Of a stretch of 64,000 nt of DNA, positions 1-10,991 are shown in pieces. The translations under genes were made by a program, and so were the position numbers. The notes beneath the pieces were generated by a model. That model worked only from the letters and a program-made list of their open reading frames with translations. It was not told where the DNA came from and ran no database searches. Source of the DNA: an uncultured Collinsella sp. (GTDB lineage Bacteria; Actinomycetota; Coriobacteriia; Coriobacteriales; Coriobacteriaceae); assembly GCA_934658705.1 (NCBI GenBank), contig CAKUHP010000002.1, positions 1 through 64,000 on the forward strand, read 5' to 3'. Within the stretch, counting starts at the first letter, position 1. Each line of letters starts with the position of its first letter.

Positions 1-77
1 TCTACTACCGCGTCCACGCCTCCAACATCGGCTGGATGGCCTGGGCCAAGGACGGCGAGGAGGCCGGCACCACCGGC
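1..77 (+). repeat. 77-bp direct repeat, copy 1
   Basis: Bases 1-77 are identical to 478-554 inside the same gene. Both encode a ChW unit with ASNIGWMAWAKDG. The copy may extend left of the window. Confidence 0.9.
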
Positions 78-1490
78 TACGGCAGGAGCGTCGAGGCCGT
101 CCAGGTCAGGCTCGTCAGGAAGGGCGACGCCGCCCCCTCGTCCGACGGCGCCAACGTCGACTACGCCTTCAAGAAGAAGCCCATGTCCCTTACCTACCGC
201 GCCCACGTCTCCAAGGTGGGCTGGCAGGGCGCCGTGGCTGACGGGGCGACCGCCGGCACCACCGGCCGCGGCCTCGCCCTCGAGGACCTCAAGCTCTCGC
301 TCGACAGCTCCGACTACTCCGACGGCTCGGCCGTCCAGATCGACGCCCACGTCGCGGGCATCGGCTGGCAGGGCTGGGACAGCCCCTCGGCCTCCGAGGG
401 CGGCACCACCGGCCAGGGCCGCGCCGTCGAGGCGGTGCGCCTGAGGCTCACGGGCTCCCTCGCCAGGGACTACGACGTCTACTACCGCGTCCACGCCTCC
501 AACATCGGCTGGATGGCCTGGGCCAAGGACGGCGAGGAGGCCGGCACCACCGGCATGGCTTACTCTCTTGAGGCTGTCCAGATTAAGTTGATTAAGAAGG
601 GCGCTTCCCATCCTGATACGTCGGGGTATTCCCATCTTGAAATTCCTGCGGTAGCGTATTCCTCTCTGGTGGAGGGTTCTTGGCAGAATAGTGTTTCAGC
701 TGGAGAGGTGTCTGGCACAACTGGTAAAGGAATTCCGATTTCTGGGTTTTCGGCTAAAACGGATTCACCTGTTGCCGGCGGGATAAATTATCAACTTCAT
801 CTTTCGAATGTAGGCTGGACTTCCGTTAAGTCAAACGGAGGGCAGCTATCGTCTGCCGCTGGATCCAATTCGGTTGAAGCTATCAGAATCTCTCTGTCGG
901 GTGACTTGGCAACTTATTATGATGTCTGGTACAGGGTTCATGTCGATAACGTCGGGTGGCTCGGCTGGACCAAAAATGGTGCTGTCGCCGGAAGCACCGG
1001 CTATGGAACACATGTTCAGGCTGTTCAAGTTCAACTAACAAAGAAAGGCGCCAATGCCCCCGGGAGCACCGTTTCGCCTTGTTTGCTTGGGCAGCCTTAT
1101 GCGCTTGCAAATCCAATGCAAAAGAAGATCGTAGATCTTGCTCGACAGGTGCCGTCTCCTGGTCCGGGCTTGTGTTCTGAATGGATTGCTCAAATCTATG
1201 AGCGTGCCGGATTTAGGAACGTTCATACAGACGCCTGCGATTACTACTGGGATTATTGTAAATATACCGATTATTCTCAGCTGAAGGTTGGAATGGTCAT
1301 TGCCGTGCCTTCGCATGCGCATACATATATGGGCAGCATTTACGGTCACGTTTGTCTCTACATTGGTAATAACCAGGTTATGGATAACGTTGGCCAGATC
1401 AGGACGCTCGATATGGCGTCCTGGTTGGATTACTACTCCACCTCTTATAAGCCAAAATGGGGCTGGTACGACAACGTGCCGCTTGCATAA
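1..1490 (+). CDS. ChW-repeat surface protein with C-terminal NlpC/P60-like domain (5' end missing)
   Basis: The frame is open to the window edge, so the N-terminus and any signal peptide lie outside. The visible part has about seven Trp-rich units of the Clostridial hydrophobic W (ChW) type, with recurring GW and AGTTG motifs, typical of cell-surface proteins. The last ~135 residues form a different domain: Cys in GLCSEWIAQIY (codon 1173-1175) and His in GHVCLYIG (codon 1347-1349) match the Cys-His pattern of NlpC/P60 or CHAP peptidoglycan peptidases/amidases. I infer wall hydrolysis outside the cell. Codon use changes sharply at about 555: before it third positions are almost all G or C, after it they are mixed. 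That point is also the end of a 77-bp exact repeat. Two further ChW genes follow on the same strand. Confidence 0.8.
   Translation, partial: YYRVHASNIGWMAWAKDGEEAGTTGYGRSVEAVQVRLVRKGDAAPSSDGANVDYAFKKKPMSLTYRAHVSKVGWQGAVADGATAGTTGRGLALEDLKLSLDSSDYSDGSAVQIDAHVAGIGWQGWDSPSASEGGTTGQGRAVEAVRLRLTGSLARDYDVYYRVHASNIGWMAWAKDGEEAGTTGMAYSLEAVQIKLIKKGASHPDTSGYSHLEIPAVAYSSLVEGSWQNSVSAGEVSGTTGKGIPISGFSAKTDSPVAGGINYQLHLSNVGWTSVKSNGGQLSSAAGSNSVEAIRISLSGDLATYYDVWYRVHVDNVGWLGWTKNGAVAGSTGYGTHVQAVQVQLTKKGANAPGSTVSPCLLGQPYALANPMQKKIVDLARQVPSPGPGLCSEWIAQIYERAGFRNVHTDACDYYWDYCKYTDYSQLKVGMVIAVPSHAHTYMGSIYGHVCLYIGNNQVMDNVGQIRTLDMASWLDYYSTSYKPKWGWYDNVPLA
478..554 (+). repeat. 77-bp direct repeat, copy 2, at a composition junction
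   Basis: Exact copy of 1-77. The copies diverge right after 554, where the gene also switches from GC-rich to mixed codon use. This is consistent with recombination through the repeat. Confidence 0.9.
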
Positions 1491-1540
1491 CTAATCGTAA
1501 GCTATGCCTTTGCAAGGGCTCTAGCAGAAACTCTGATCTA

Positions 1541-1576
1541 AAACGAACGGGTCGTTTTGCAACGGTCCGTTCGTTT
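1541..1576 (+). terminator. Probable terminator after the first ChW gene
   Basis: Perfect 10-bp inverted repeat (1541-1550 with 1567-1576, 16-nt loop) followed by a T-containing stretch, 50 bp after the stop. Confidence 0.6.
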
Positions 1577-1668
1577 CTATTTATGCGCCATTCACGTTTT
1601 CGATATTTAAGCAATTGGCGAAACGATAAATAATGATGCTAAAGATGGTCGATTGATGGGGGAGTCGA

Positions 1669-4600
1669 ATGAAAAAGACGCAACGACTGCTAGCAACGGC
1701 AATGGCGCCATTACTGATCCTTCAGTGTCTTCTGACGCCCCTTTCTGTCTGGGCCGATTCTTTACCGGTGCAGCCGGAATCTACAGATTATTCCGTTAGT
1801 GCTGCCAGCGGCTCGGAAGACGAGGACTTCGTCTTAAATGACGAACAACAGGGGGTTGAAGTCGAGCAGCCGACTGTTTCAGACAATGATTCTTCCTCAT
1901 CCGTTTCTAGTGAGCCTGCTTCCAATGCAACTGATTCGCCGAAATCCGAAAACGATGCATCCACTGTCTTTGGCTCTGTTTCATACCAGACTCATGTACA
2001 GGATATTGGCTGGCAAGCTCCCGTTTCAAGCGGAATGACGGCTGGCACTACAGGTCGTGCTAAGCGCGTCGAAGCCCTCAAGATTAATCTGCTTTCACAA
2101 GATGGCGCCCCACTGGGGAATAACAGCATTTCGCTCCAATCTCATATTTCCGGGATCGGCTGGGAGTCTCAGCCGGTGGGCAACGGGCAGACTTCTGGAA
2201 CAGTTGGACAGTCGCGAGCCATCGAGGCTATCAAGCTATCATTGTCGAGCGGTCTTTCTGATTCGTATGACATTTGGTATCGCGTACACTCTGCAAATGT
2301 TGGCTGGCTTGGTTGGGCTTCAAATGGCGAGCCTGCCGGAACGCAGGGCTATGCTTACCAGATTGAGGCAGTTCAGATTAAGGTGCTTCCCAAAAATGCC
2401 CAAGGTGCGCCAGTGCGAGGCGATGCCTTTAGGGACCATGCACAGGAACCGCCTACCGTATCCTATCGATCTCATGTCTCCAATGTTGGTTGGATGAGTA
2501 CGGTTGCGAATGGAAATACCTCGGGTGTCGTTGGCTCAAAGAATGCTATTGAGGCGTTGTCGCCTAGGGTTACTTGGTATGGGCACGGAGGTGCTATCTC
2601 TTCTCGTGCGCATGTTTCTGGCATCGGTTGGCAAAACTGGTCTTCAGACACTATTGGCACGACGGGTCAGTCTCAATCGATTGAGGCCGTTCAGTTTAAG
2701 CTGAACGGTGAGATATCTACTGCCTATGACATCTGGTACCGAGCCTATGCTTCTGGATTGGGTGGATGGCTTGGATGGGCGTCGAATGGGGCTCCTGCGG
2801 GATCTACGGCGAAGGGCGTTAGTATCCAAGGTGTTCAGATCTTATTGGTTGAAAAGGGCGGTTCTGCTCCTGGTGACACCACGTGCCATTTTGTTGGAGT
2901 TACGGATACTTTGAGCGGTATTTCCCTTGGTTTGAAGGGTAAAAGCTTGGGCCTTGAACAGGGTAAGTCAATAATACTGGGCTCCGAGAGCGGCTCTGAA
3001 CCATTGACTTCGATTTCCCTTACGTTTGAAAACCAAGAGACTCTGGGCTCAATTGATTACTCCGGTTGTTTTGAATTTGGAGGATGGAGCGATATCGTTT
3101 CTGATGGTGCGGAACTAAATTTAAAAAATGACGGGCGTGCCCTAAAAGCTGTTAGATTGACTCTTACAGGGGATTTGTCTGGCTCCTATGACATTTGGTA
3201 CCGCTGTTTTGACTCTCAAAAAGGATGGCTTGGCTGGGCGTGTAATGGCGCGGATTCGGGAACGGCTTTGGTGGGCTCATTCCTTAAGGCGATTGAAGTA
3301 CGTGTTATCAGCAAGGATGGCGGTGCTCCCGGCGTAACGGATGGAGCGTTTGTTGCGGACCCGTCCGCTTATGGTCCACATGTAATCTACCAGGCCCATT
3401 CCGCTAACTATGGGTGGTCTTCATCTGTTCTTGATGGGCGGGAAGCTGGTACGACTGGAAAATCGCTCTCTCTTCAGGCTTTGAATGTGTCGCTGGCTGG
3501 CGTTGACGATGATTCGTTTATCGAGGCCAGGGCTCATGTTGCCAATATTGGTTGGCAGGATTGGCGTTCCGCCGCTTATGTTGGAACTGTTGGGCAAGGG
3601 CTAGCAATTCAGGCCCTTGAACTGCGTCTAAATGGCCCGATTGCGAATCAGTATGACATTTACTATAGAGTTCATTCGGCTGGTTATGGCTGGTTGGGTT
3701 GGGCCAAAAACGGCGATTCCGCTGGAACTACGGGGTTAAATATCCAGACAGAAGCTGTCCAAATTAAGCTTGTCGCGAAGGGCGGGGATCCTGGCGCGTC
3801 GTCTGTGCCCGCATTTATCTCGGCTCCAGCTCTAACGCTCCAGGCGCATGTCGCCACGCTTGGTTGGATGATTCCCGTTGGCAACGGTGGTGTTGCAGGC
3901 ACAACTGGCAGATCGCTTGCTATTGAGGCACTGAAGTTGAATGTCTCCAGTAGCGTATCGGGCAACATTGAGTACTCTGCCCATGTGCAGGATGTGGGCT
4001 GGCAGGGATGGACTTCCAATGGGGATGTCGCTGGCACGGTAGGCCGCGCAAAGCATATCGAGGCTCTTAAGATTAGGTTGACCGGTGATTTATCGAACTA
4101 CTTTGATGTTTGGTATCGAGCGTATTGCCAAGACTTTGGATGGCTCGATTGGGCTTTAAATGGGCAGCCTTCGGGCACATCTAAGATTGGGTACAGGGTC
4201 GAGTCGGTTCAAGTGAAGATTGTTCCCAAGGGTGCTGGTGCTCCCGGTCCTACTGGTCGTCCTTATACTGAACAGCCGATGCTCCCGACTGACATGATGG
4301 CTATGCTCAGCCGCGCTAATCGAAACGCGAGCAATACAAGCTGGCTAATCTTGGTAGATAGGCAGGCGTGTCGCCTTGGGGTTTTTCGCGGCCAGCGCGG
4401 GTCGTGGAGCTACGCTCAATACTGGACTTGCTCTACCGGCGCTCCTAGTACCCCAACGCCCACGGGTGAGTATACTGTCACCGGCAAGGGTTACTCGTTT
4501 GGACATGGGTATACCTGTTACTACTATACGCAGTTTTATGGGGACTATCTGTTCCATTCAATTCCGTATTACCAAGGGACCTTTAATCCCATGGACAGCA

Positions 4601-4704
4601 GAATGGGAATGCACGTCTCGCAAGGTTGCGTTCGCTTACCGTTTGATCGCGCCAAATGGATTTGGGATAACGTGCCCCTTGCTACTAAGGTCGTAATCTA
4701 CTAG
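1669..4704 (+). CDS. Secreted ChW-repeat L,D-transpeptidase (YkuD family)
   Basis: 1011 aa. An N-terminal signal peptide (KK, then a hydrophobic core to about residue 29, then WADS) is followed by a Ser/Asp-rich linker and roughly fourteen ChW units, many grouped in threes. The last ~125 residues are a YkuD L,D-transpeptidase domain: H963, then H982-V-S-Q-G-C987 and RLP, matching the family HxxxxGC signature with catalytic Cys. YkuD enzymes make 3-3 peptidoglycan crosslinks or attach proteins to the wall. ATG at 1669 has a GGGGGAG Shine-Dalgarno. The gene stands alone between two hairpins. It shares its scaffold, but not its payload domain, with both neighbouring genes. I infer an extracellular, wall-bound enzyme. 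Confidence 0.9.
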   Translation: MKKTQRLLATAMAPLLILQCLLTPLSVWADSLPVQPESTDYSVSAASGSEDEDFVLNDEQQGVEVEQPTVSDNDSSSSVSSEPASNATDSPKSENDASTVFGSVSYQTHVQDIGWQAPVSSGMTAGTTGRAKRVEALKINLLSQDGAPLGNNSISLQSHISGIGWESQPVGNGQTSGTVGQSRAIEAIKLSLSSGLSDSYDIWYRVHSANVGWLGWASNGEPAGTQGYAYQIEAVQIKVLPKNAQGAPVRGDAFRDHAQEPPTVSYRSHVSNVGWMSTVANGNTSGVVGSKNAIEALSPRVTWYGHGGAISSRAHVSGIGWQNWSSDTIGTTGQSQSIEAVQFKLNGEISTAYDIWYRAYASGLGGWLGWASNGAPAGSTAKGVSIQGVQILLVEKGGSAPGDTTCHFVGVTDTLSGISLGLKGKSLGLEQGKSIILGSESGSEPLTSISLTFENQETLGSIDYSGCFEFGGWSDIVSDGAELNLKNDGRALKAVRLTLTGDLSGSYDIWYRCFDSQKGWLGWACNGADSGTALVGSFLKAIEVRVISKDGGAPGVTDGAFVADPSAYGPHVIYQAHSANYGWSSSVLDGREAGTTGKSLSLQALNVSLAGVDDDSFIEARAHVANIGWQDWRSAAYVGTVGQGLAIQALELRLNGPIANQYDIYYRVHSAGYGWLGWAKNGDSAGTTGLNIQTEAVQIKLVAKGGDPGASSVPAFISAPALTLQAHVATLGWMIPVGNGGVAGTTGRSLAIEALKLNVSSSVSGNIEYSAHVQDVGWQGWTSNGDVAGTVGRAKHIEALKIRLTGDLSNYFDVWYRAYCQDFGWLDWALNGQPSGTSKIGYRVESVQVKIVPKGAGAPGPTGRPYTEQPMLPTDMMAMLSRANRNASNTSWLILVDRQACRLGVFRGQRGSWSYAQYWTCSTGAPSTPTPTGEYTVTGKGYSFGHGYTCYYYTQFYGDYLFHSIPYYQGTFNPMDSRMGMHVSQGCVRLPFDRAKWIWDNVPLATKVVIY

Positions 4705-4734
4705 CTATTCCCGCAAGCGGCGAGAGCTTGTTGG

Positions 4735-4780
4735 AGGGCCCTTTCCTGTTGCCGTAGTCTTGGCAACAGGAAAGGGCCCT
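4735..4780. terminator. 19-bp perfect palindrome, possible terminator
   Basis: 4735-4753 pairs perfectly with 4762-4780 around an 8-nt loop, 31 bp after the transpeptidase stop. There is no clear T-run after it, so termination is likely but not certain. The 8-nt loop resembles the larger palindromes at 43971 and 52658. Confidence 0.6.
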
Positions 4781-4889
4781 TGCCGTTGGATTAGGCTTCT
4801 TTTTCTTCGTTCACCTAATTGGCGGAATTAATGAAGTCTACCCCCGATAGTATGGTTATTGACGACTGTCTATCTAGGAGGCGATTCTT

Positions 4890-7800
4890 TTGAAAAGGCA
4901 ATTTAGAGCATTTATTGTTCTGATTTCCTGCTTCATGTCGATGCTGCTTTTGAGCCCTTTGGCTTGTTGGTCAGATCAAAATGTTGGTTTCAACGAATAT
5001 GAATCCGTTCCAGAGACTCAATCCGACCCCTCGGATCGCACTGCTGCTGTAGCCGATGAAACGGCGTCTTCGATTGATGTTGCCATGGAGCCCAAAGAGG
5101 CGGTCCCGGATGTCAGCTATAAATCTCACATTTCAGGCATTGGTTGGGAGCCGACGTTTACATCGAATGGCTCGATCTCTGGCACAACAGGCCAGTCTCG
5201 TAGGCTTGAGGCACTCAGGGTTTCCCTCCCTAATTCAGAAGACCTTGGTATCGAATACCGCTCTCATGTTCAAAATGAAGGCTGGCAGGATTGGGTTTCT
5301 AATGGAGCTGTCTCCGGCACGACGGGAAAGGGCCTTCAGATTGAAGCCGTCGAGCTTAAACTGACGGGTGACAGGGCGGCTTCTTATGACCTGTATTATC
5401 GCATTCATGCTTCTAATTTCGGCTGGCTTGGATGGACCTCAAATGGGTTGACTGCGGGAACCACCGGTTGGTCTTATGCCGTTGAAGCAATACAGATTGT
5501 TATTGTAAAGAAGGGTGACGCGGCGCCCGGCGATACCGCTGGTGCCTATGTCCCGTATGCCTTTAATTGCCCTCTTTCTCAGGTTGGGGAGACGACCAAA
5601 GTTACCCTGAATAATCCGCAGATCGAGGATATAAAACGACTCGGTATCGCTGATTCAATTAAGGTGTCTGGCTCCATGTCGTATGGAGGGAAGGTTACCC
5701 GTTCTGTTTCCAGCACGATTGCACTCGGAGATCTGGGCTCTAGCTCCAGTGAAATTGAATTTAGAGATTATGGTCCGTTTGACGTTACGTTGCAGTATTT
5801 GAAGAACGGAAATATTGTTCATGAGGATCATCAGTCAATTGGTATTTCTGCGAGCGAGTACAACCTTGCCCCTTTGAGTGCTTCTTTCCCCGTTGTTCTC
5901 TATTCGCTATCTTTCTGGGATATCAGCACCTCTTCTGCTGGAACGACCATTCCGTCAATTGTGATGCTCGATCGTCCAAGTGCCTATAACTGGAACTCGC
6001 TTCCATCCGGGATGTATGGTCTTCCGTATCTGACCTATGAGGAGAATGCTACTAGTTCGAGCTATCAGGCGTTCGCGGATTATGTCGCTGCCCTCTACGA
6101 GATCAACCCCAAGGCAAAGTTCAATCTGTATATCAATGACATCACTTGCTCGTTGATCCATAGGATGATTTATGCCAATAAGATTCCCACTGGGCAATAC
6201 TCCATTCGGCTGTTGTCCGATGGATCTGCCACGTATGTCTTTACCAACGAGGCCTTCGACGTTAAGGATCCGGATTCTAAGCAAGCGGAGCTGATTGCTT
6301 TATGGAACGCTGCCAAGAATAAGGAATACGAAACCGGTGAGGTTTCAAAGTCGTATGGCGATTATCACGATCACTGGGATTCTATGTATGCCGTGCTGAG
6401 TATTGAGCCTGGCACTCAGTGGTGGATGACTCGAACGAATCTGTTTACGAGTGGTGACGATAATGCCTTTGCTAATAAGATCGCATCCGATTCTAATGTT
6501 AAGAAGGTGAATGTTTCGAGCATGCTTACGAGCTTGCAGAATAGGGGAGAGGATACAGTCCAAGCGTTTAAGGCCCTGTACAACTTTAACGATGGTTATT
6601 TTGATGCGGCGAATCAACAGGGCAAAAAGGTGATGATGCTGCTTGGAACGTACGTTTCTTACGAGCGGAATTTTGACGACTATGCCAATTTGACCGAAGT
6701 TATCTATGGCGATGACTATTTGTATTATTACAAGGGGCATCCAAACACGCCGACGGGTATGTATCCCCAAAAGCAGGAACAGCTTGACCGTCTTGGCATT
6801 ACCGATGTCGATTCTTCCGTTGCTGCAGAGTTGATCCTCTTCTTTAATCCGGAGATCGGTCTGTCTGGTTATGGGTCTAGTACATATAACTCGGCCAGTG
6901 CCGATGCGGCTGGTGGACTTTGGAATTCTACGAAAGCCGAAGCCTTGAAGCCGGGTGCCGTTATCGATTATTCGATAATGGATTGGTTTGCTTCTCCGAT
7001 TACCGAAGACACGGATGCCGCTACCAGATCCCTTTGCAAACAGGGAGACTCTTGCTATCTCGTAGAGTTTTCGGATTCCATACTTGCTTCGGCAAATTAC
7101 GACTTTGCTATCTATTCGCACAATAGCGGTACTCTGACTTATTTCAAGAAGGGCGAGTCGGGCTACGATGTTGTTAAGGTGTCACGAGGCCCTCTTGACG
7201 TCTTGACAACTTCGCATGTTTCGAATGACGGCTGGCAATCGGCCTCCAAGGGTGGAAATGCTTCCGGTACCGTTGGCCAGTCAAAAGCTGTCGAGGCCAT
7301 TATTCTCAATCTGCAGAATGCTCCCTACGATGGTGCATTGGAGTACAGGACACATGTTTCCGATTATGGCTGGCAGGATTATGTGAAAGAGGGGGAAGTT
7401 TCTGGTACTACGGGCCAGAGCAAGTCCGTCCAGGCTATTCAGATTCGCCTGACTGGCGAGATGGCCAATCGCTATGACGTTTACTACCGAGCACATGTTC
7501 AGGATAAGGGATGGCTCGGTTGGGCCTGTAATGATCAAGTTGCCGGAACGACCGGTTTTGGTTTGAGGTTAGAAGCATATCAGGTCGTTTTAGTTGAAAA
7601 AGGTTCGTCCGCTCCGGGGGATACAAGTCAACCTTCTATTCAGAGAACGTTTTCAATCAGGGCACATGTTTCAAACCTTGGTTGGCAGTCGCCTGTTTAC
7701 GAAGGCATGACTGTTGGCACAACTGGCCGAAACCTTGCTGTTGAGGCATTGACGATTAGCAAGCCTGACCTTGGGTTTTCTGGTGGCATCGAGTATCGAG

Positions 7801-8054
7801 CTCACGTTCAGAATATCGGGTGGCAAAAGTGGGTCATGAATGGCAAGGTTGCCGGCACTACAGGGAAGTCTCTATCTATCGAGGCCGTTGAAATAAAGCT
7901 GACGGGAGATCTCGCCAAGCATTATGACGTTCTCTATAGAGCACACGTTCAAAGCAGAGGTTGGCTAGACTGGGTTAAATCGGGCGAGTGCGCCGGTACA
8001 ACTGGCGAGGCCCTTCATCTGGAGGCGATTGAGGTTAAAATGGTCGCAAAGTAG
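4890..8054 (+). CDS. Secreted ChW-repeat protein with internal GT80-like sialyltransferase domain
   Basis: 1054 aa, TTG start 8 nt after AGGAGG. A signal peptide (residues 1 to about 28) is followed by three ChW units (75-210), a ~550-residue central domain (about 220-770) and six ChW units (770-1054). The central domain resembles GT80 sialyltransferases of the Pasteurella multocida PmST1 type. It has LLSDGSATYV at 441-450 (D444, like the catalytic Asp in YDDGSxEYV), FNDGYFDAANQQ then LLGTY (like the GFNDE and FTGTT region), YYKGHPN at 613-619 (H617, like the conserved KGHP) and GYGSSTYNS at 660-668 (S663-S664, like VASSLY). The order and spacing are right for the family. GT80 enzymes transfer sialic acid from CMP-sialic acid and normally act inside the cell; a secreted repeat-flanked form is odd. 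Recognition is from motifs only. The ChW part is certain, the GT80 assignment probable, the substrate unknown. Confidence 0.75.
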   Translation: MKRQFRAFIVLISCFMSMLLLSPLACWSDQNVGFNEYESVPETQSDPSDRTAAVADETASSIDVAMEPKEAVPDVSYKSHISGIGWEPTFTSNGSISGTTGQSRRLEALRVSLPNSEDLGIEYRSHVQNEGWQDWVSNGAVSGTTGKGLQIEAVELKLTGDRAASYDLYYRIHASNFGWLGWTSNGLTAGTTGWSYAVEAIQIVIVKKGDAAPGDTAGAYVPYAFNCPLSQVGETTKVTLNNPQIEDIKRLGIADSIKVSGSMSYGGKVTRSVSSTIALGDLGSSSSEIEFRDYGPFDVTLQYLKNGNIVHEDHQSIGISASEYNLAPLSASFPVVLYSLSFWDISTSSAGTTIPSIVMLDRPSAYNWNSLPSGMYGLPYLTYEENATSSSYQAFADYVAALYEINPKAKFNLYINDITCSLIHRMIYANKIPTGQYSIRLLSDGSATYVFTNEAFDVKDPDSKQAELIALWNAAKNKEYETGEVSKSYGDYHDHWDSMYAVLSIEPGTQWWMTRTNLFTSGDDNAFANKIASDSNVKKVNVSSMLTSLQNRGEDTVQAFKALYNFNDGYFDAANQQGKKVMMLLGTYVSYERNFDDYANLTEVIYGDDYLYYYKGHPNTPTGMYPQKQEQLDRLGITDVDSSVAAELILFFNPEIGLSGYGSSTYNSASADAAGGLWNSTKAEALKPGAVIDYSIMDWFASPITEDTDAATRSLCKQGDSCYLVEFSDSILASANYDFAIYSHNSGTLTYFKKGESGYDVVKVSRGPLDVLTTSHVSNDGWQSASKGGNASGTVGQSKAVEAIILNLQNAPYDGALEYRTHVSDYGWQDYVKEGEVSGTTGQSKSVQAIQIRLTGEMANRYDVYYRAHVQDKGWLGWACNDQVAGTTGFGLRLEAYQVVLVEKGSSAPGDTSQPSIQRTFSIRAHVSNLGWQSPVYEGMTVGTTGRNLAVEALTISKPDLGFSGGIEYRAHVQNIGWQKWVMNGKVAGTTGKSLSIEAVEIKLTGDLAKHYDVLYRAHVQSRGWLDWVKSGECAGTTGEALHLEAIEVKMVAK

Positions 8055-8092
8055 TAGTCATCCAAAACTCGTCGTTTTCCGTTGCTGTCTTT

Positions 8093-8125
8093 CTAAAATG
8101 CTGCCGTGTATTCGGCTCATTTTAG
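8093..8125 (+). terminator. Probable terminator after the GT80-like gene
   Basis: Outer stem 8093-8100/8118-8125 (CTAAAATG with CATTTTAG) and inner stem GCCG/CGGC at 8103-8106/8113-8116. Confidence 0.55.
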
Positions 8126-8225
8126 TCCGTTCAGTAAATGAGACGCATGCTTGTTTTGGTGTGCAGCGATATCGAAGTCTGCCTCTTCAATGTGGATGCG
8201 GATCTCTTTCTTATTCTTATGTATC

Positions 8226-8255
8226 CCATGTGTATAAATAAGACTCTTTTATAAT
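8226..8255 (+). promoter_or_regulatory. Possible promoter of the rml genes
   Basis: A consensus TATAAT lies at 8250-8255, about 42 bp before the rmlA start. No good -35 hexamer is visible at the usual spacing, so only the -10 is supported. Confidence 0.4.
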
Positions 8256-8297
8256 GCGGTTTAGTTTAATGATGGTTTAAGGACAGGACGGTAAAAA

Positions 8298-9197
8298 ATG
8301 AAAGGCATCATCCTCGCCGGCGGGTCCGGAACGCGCCTGTACCCGCTCACGCTCGTGACCTCCAAGCAGCTGCTGCCGGTCTACGACAAGCCCATGATCT
8401 ACTACCCGCTGTCCACCCTCATGCTGGCGGGCATCCGGGACATCCTGGTCATCTCCACCCCGACGGACCTCCCCAACTTCGAGCGCCTGCTCGGGGACGG
8501 CTCGCGCTACGGCGTGAACCTCTCCTACGCCGAGCAGCCGAGCCCGGACGGCCTGGCGCAGGCCTTCACCATCGGCGAGGACTTCGTCGCCGGCGAGCCG
8601 TGCGCCCTGGTGCTCGGCGACAACATCTTCTACGGCAACGGCCTGTCGCGCCACCTGACGCGCGCCGTCCTAAACGCCGAGTCGGGGAGGGCCACGGTCT
8701 TCGGCTACCACGTGGACGACCCCGAGCGCTTCGGCGTCGTGGAGTTCGATCGCGAGGGCAGGGCCGTCTCCATCGAGGAGAAGCCCGCCGAGCCCAAGAG
8801 TTCCTACGCCGTCACCGGCCTGTACTTTTACCCGGGCGACGTGGCCGCCAAGGCCCACGAGGTCAGGCCCTCCGCCCGCGGCGAGCTGGAGATTACCGAT
8901 CTCAACCGGATGTACCTGGAGGAGGGGACGCTTTCCGTCGTGACGCTCGGCCGCGGGTACGCGTGGCTGGACACCGGCACGATGGAGAGCCTGCACGAGG
9001 CGGCGGAGTTCGTCCGCGCCGTCGAGCACTCCCAGGACCTGCCCGTGTCCGTGCCCGAGGAGATCGCCTGGGAGAACGGCTGGATCACGACCGCCGAGCT
9101 GGAGGAGGCCGCGAAGGCCTACGGCAAGTCGGTCTACGGCCAGCACCTGAAGAAGGTCGCCGCCGGCGAGATCGTCAACAGCCCGCGCGAGTACTAA
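8298..9197 (+). CDS. rmlA: Glucose-1-phosphate thymidylyltransferase
   Basis: 299 aa, normal length for RmlA. It makes dTDP-glucose from dTTP and glucose-1-phosphate, the first step to dTDP-L-rhamnose, in the cytoplasm. The N-terminus has the nucleotide-binding [13 protein letters not shown] signature and the conserved [17 protein letters not shown] region; VLGDNIFYG and EEKP follow. It heads a GC-rich block with rmlB and rmlC-rmlD. Its codon use (third positions almost all G/C) resembles the first 555 bases of the window and differs from the AT-rich glycosyltransferases downstream. Confidence 0.97.
   Translation: MKGIILAGGSGTRLYPLTLVTSKQLLPVYDKPMIYYPLSTLMLAGIRDILVISTPTDLPNFERLLGDGSRYGVNLSYAEQPSPDGLAQAFTIGEDFVAGEPCALVLGDNIFYGNGLSRHLTRAVLNAESGRATVFGYHVDDPERFGVVEFDREGRAVSIEEKPAEPKSSYAVTGLYFYPGDVAAKAHEVRPSARGELEITDLNRMYLEEGTLSVVTLGRGYAWLDTGTMESLHEAAEFVRAVEHSQDLPVSVPEEIAWENGWITTAELEEAAKAYGKSVYGQHLKKVAAGEIVNSPREY

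Positions 9198-10991
<1,794 letters not shown>

Noticed and set aside
1..8054. CRISPR-like regular repeats in the ChW genes
   Set aside because: The periodicity is of coding protein repeats with diverged bases, not identical short repeats with unique spacers. No CRISPR array or cas gene is visible in the window.
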